In this document: positions 63,913 to 64,000 of the stretch, piece by piece
Numbering within the stretch: the stretch's first letter is position 1
Layout: every line of letters starts with the position of its first letter
NCBI RefSeq assembly: GCF_005869935.1
Contig: NZ_SZQF01000003.1
Coordinates: 62,001-126,000, forward strand
DNA length: 64,000 nucleotides
Direction of reading: 5' to 3'
DNA from: Winogradskyella algicola
Lineage (GTDB): Bacteria; Bacteroidota; Bacteroidia; Flavobacteriales; Flavobacteriaceae
Translations under genes and position numbers: made by a program
The notes under the pieces: model-generated
The model's database searches: none
What the model was told of the DNA's origin: nothing
Seen by the model: only the letters and a program-made list of their open reading frames with translations

Positions 63913-64000
63913 ATGCCTAATTTTCCAAATATTATACTGTACGCTATACCTTTCTTTGTTTTAGCAATGTTATTAGAACTTTATGCTACAACCAAAGTGC
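63913..64000 (+). CDS. Membrane protein, partial N-terminus (possible sterol desaturase family)
   Basis: An ATG at 63913 opens a frame to the window end (29 codons): MPNFPNIILYAIPFFVLAML.. The hydrophobic YAIPFFVLAMLLE resembles the first helix of fatty-acid hydroxylase/sterol desaturase proteins, but too little is visible to be sure. It is divergent from the DUF2490 gene. Confidence 0.45.
   Translation, partial: MPNFPNIILYAIPFFVLAMLLELYATTKV

Overview
The window looks like chromosomal DNA of a marine-type Flavobacteriaceae (Bacteroidota). Supporting signs are the low GC content, a type IX secretion C-terminal sorting domain (54452-55543), menaquinone genes menE and menC, several Cys-anchored lipoproteins, a TamB-like 1467-residue protein, promoters of the Bacteroidota form TAnnTTTG, and almost no Shine-Dalgarno sequences (clpC is an exception). 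No rRNA, CRISPR array, prophage or classical insertion sequence was seen. The species cannot be named from the sequence.

Layout. 1-9020 (minus): a collinear, mostly uncharacterised cluster with a coiled-coil protein, an unknown protein, an AAA+ ATPase, a small membrane protein, a NudK-like Nudix hydrolase, an unknown 411-residue protein and two membrane proteins. Its intergenic gaps are filled with repeat elements, two of which carry a four-helix-bundle S23/bAvd-type gene. 9185-12337: an MBL-fold lipoprotein, a small membrane protein, and ettA with a small membrane protein. 12440-14477: a stress-type operon of FMN reductase, GNAT, MarR regulator and pirin, with a visible promoter and candidate operator. 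14664-20041: an acyl-CoA carboxylase beta subunit, then pfkA-gapA-sugar kinase-mgsA. 20114-31124: tamB, tsaD, a PpiC isomerase, rsmE, a DUF4159 protein, a SpoU methyltransferase, an AI-2E-type permease and a THUMP-like methyltransferase. 31649-38285: the bacterial ligase-associated DNA repair set (phosphoesterase, DEXH helicase, ATP-dependent ligase, MBL exonuclease), interrupted by a ParDE-like toxin-antitoxin pair and three kinds of repeat. 39085-39348: tRNA-Ser, tRNA-Pro and tRNA-Arg. 39386-50651: PgpH-like HD phosphodiesterase, thiolase, NlpC/P60 peptidase, TPR protein, gyrA, clpC. 50666-64000: hutH, nnr, a T9SS cargo protein, holA, an HsdR_N-like protein, a glycosyltransferase, an OmpA lipoprotein, menE-CPBP-menC, a beta-carbonic anhydrase lipoprotein, a DUF2490 protein and the start of another membrane protein.

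The most unusual signal is a family of heptad-repeat elements at four loci (1077-1555, 6049-6546, 7607-7676, 28213-28301). Each consists of two inverted arms built from 7-nt units, with four nearly fixed bases and three variable bases. The fixed tetramer differs between loci: GAAG, CAGT, CAGT and KAGA. Two of the loci enclose a four-helix-bundle S23-like gene and two are empty. The arrangement recalls the 23S rRNA intervening sequences, in which an S23 gene sits inside a base-paired stem, but here it lies in intergenic spacers of protein-coding operons. I consider this the best candidate for an undescribed system in the window. The second candidate is the uncharacterised AAA+/coiled-coil cluster that hosts three of the four loci.
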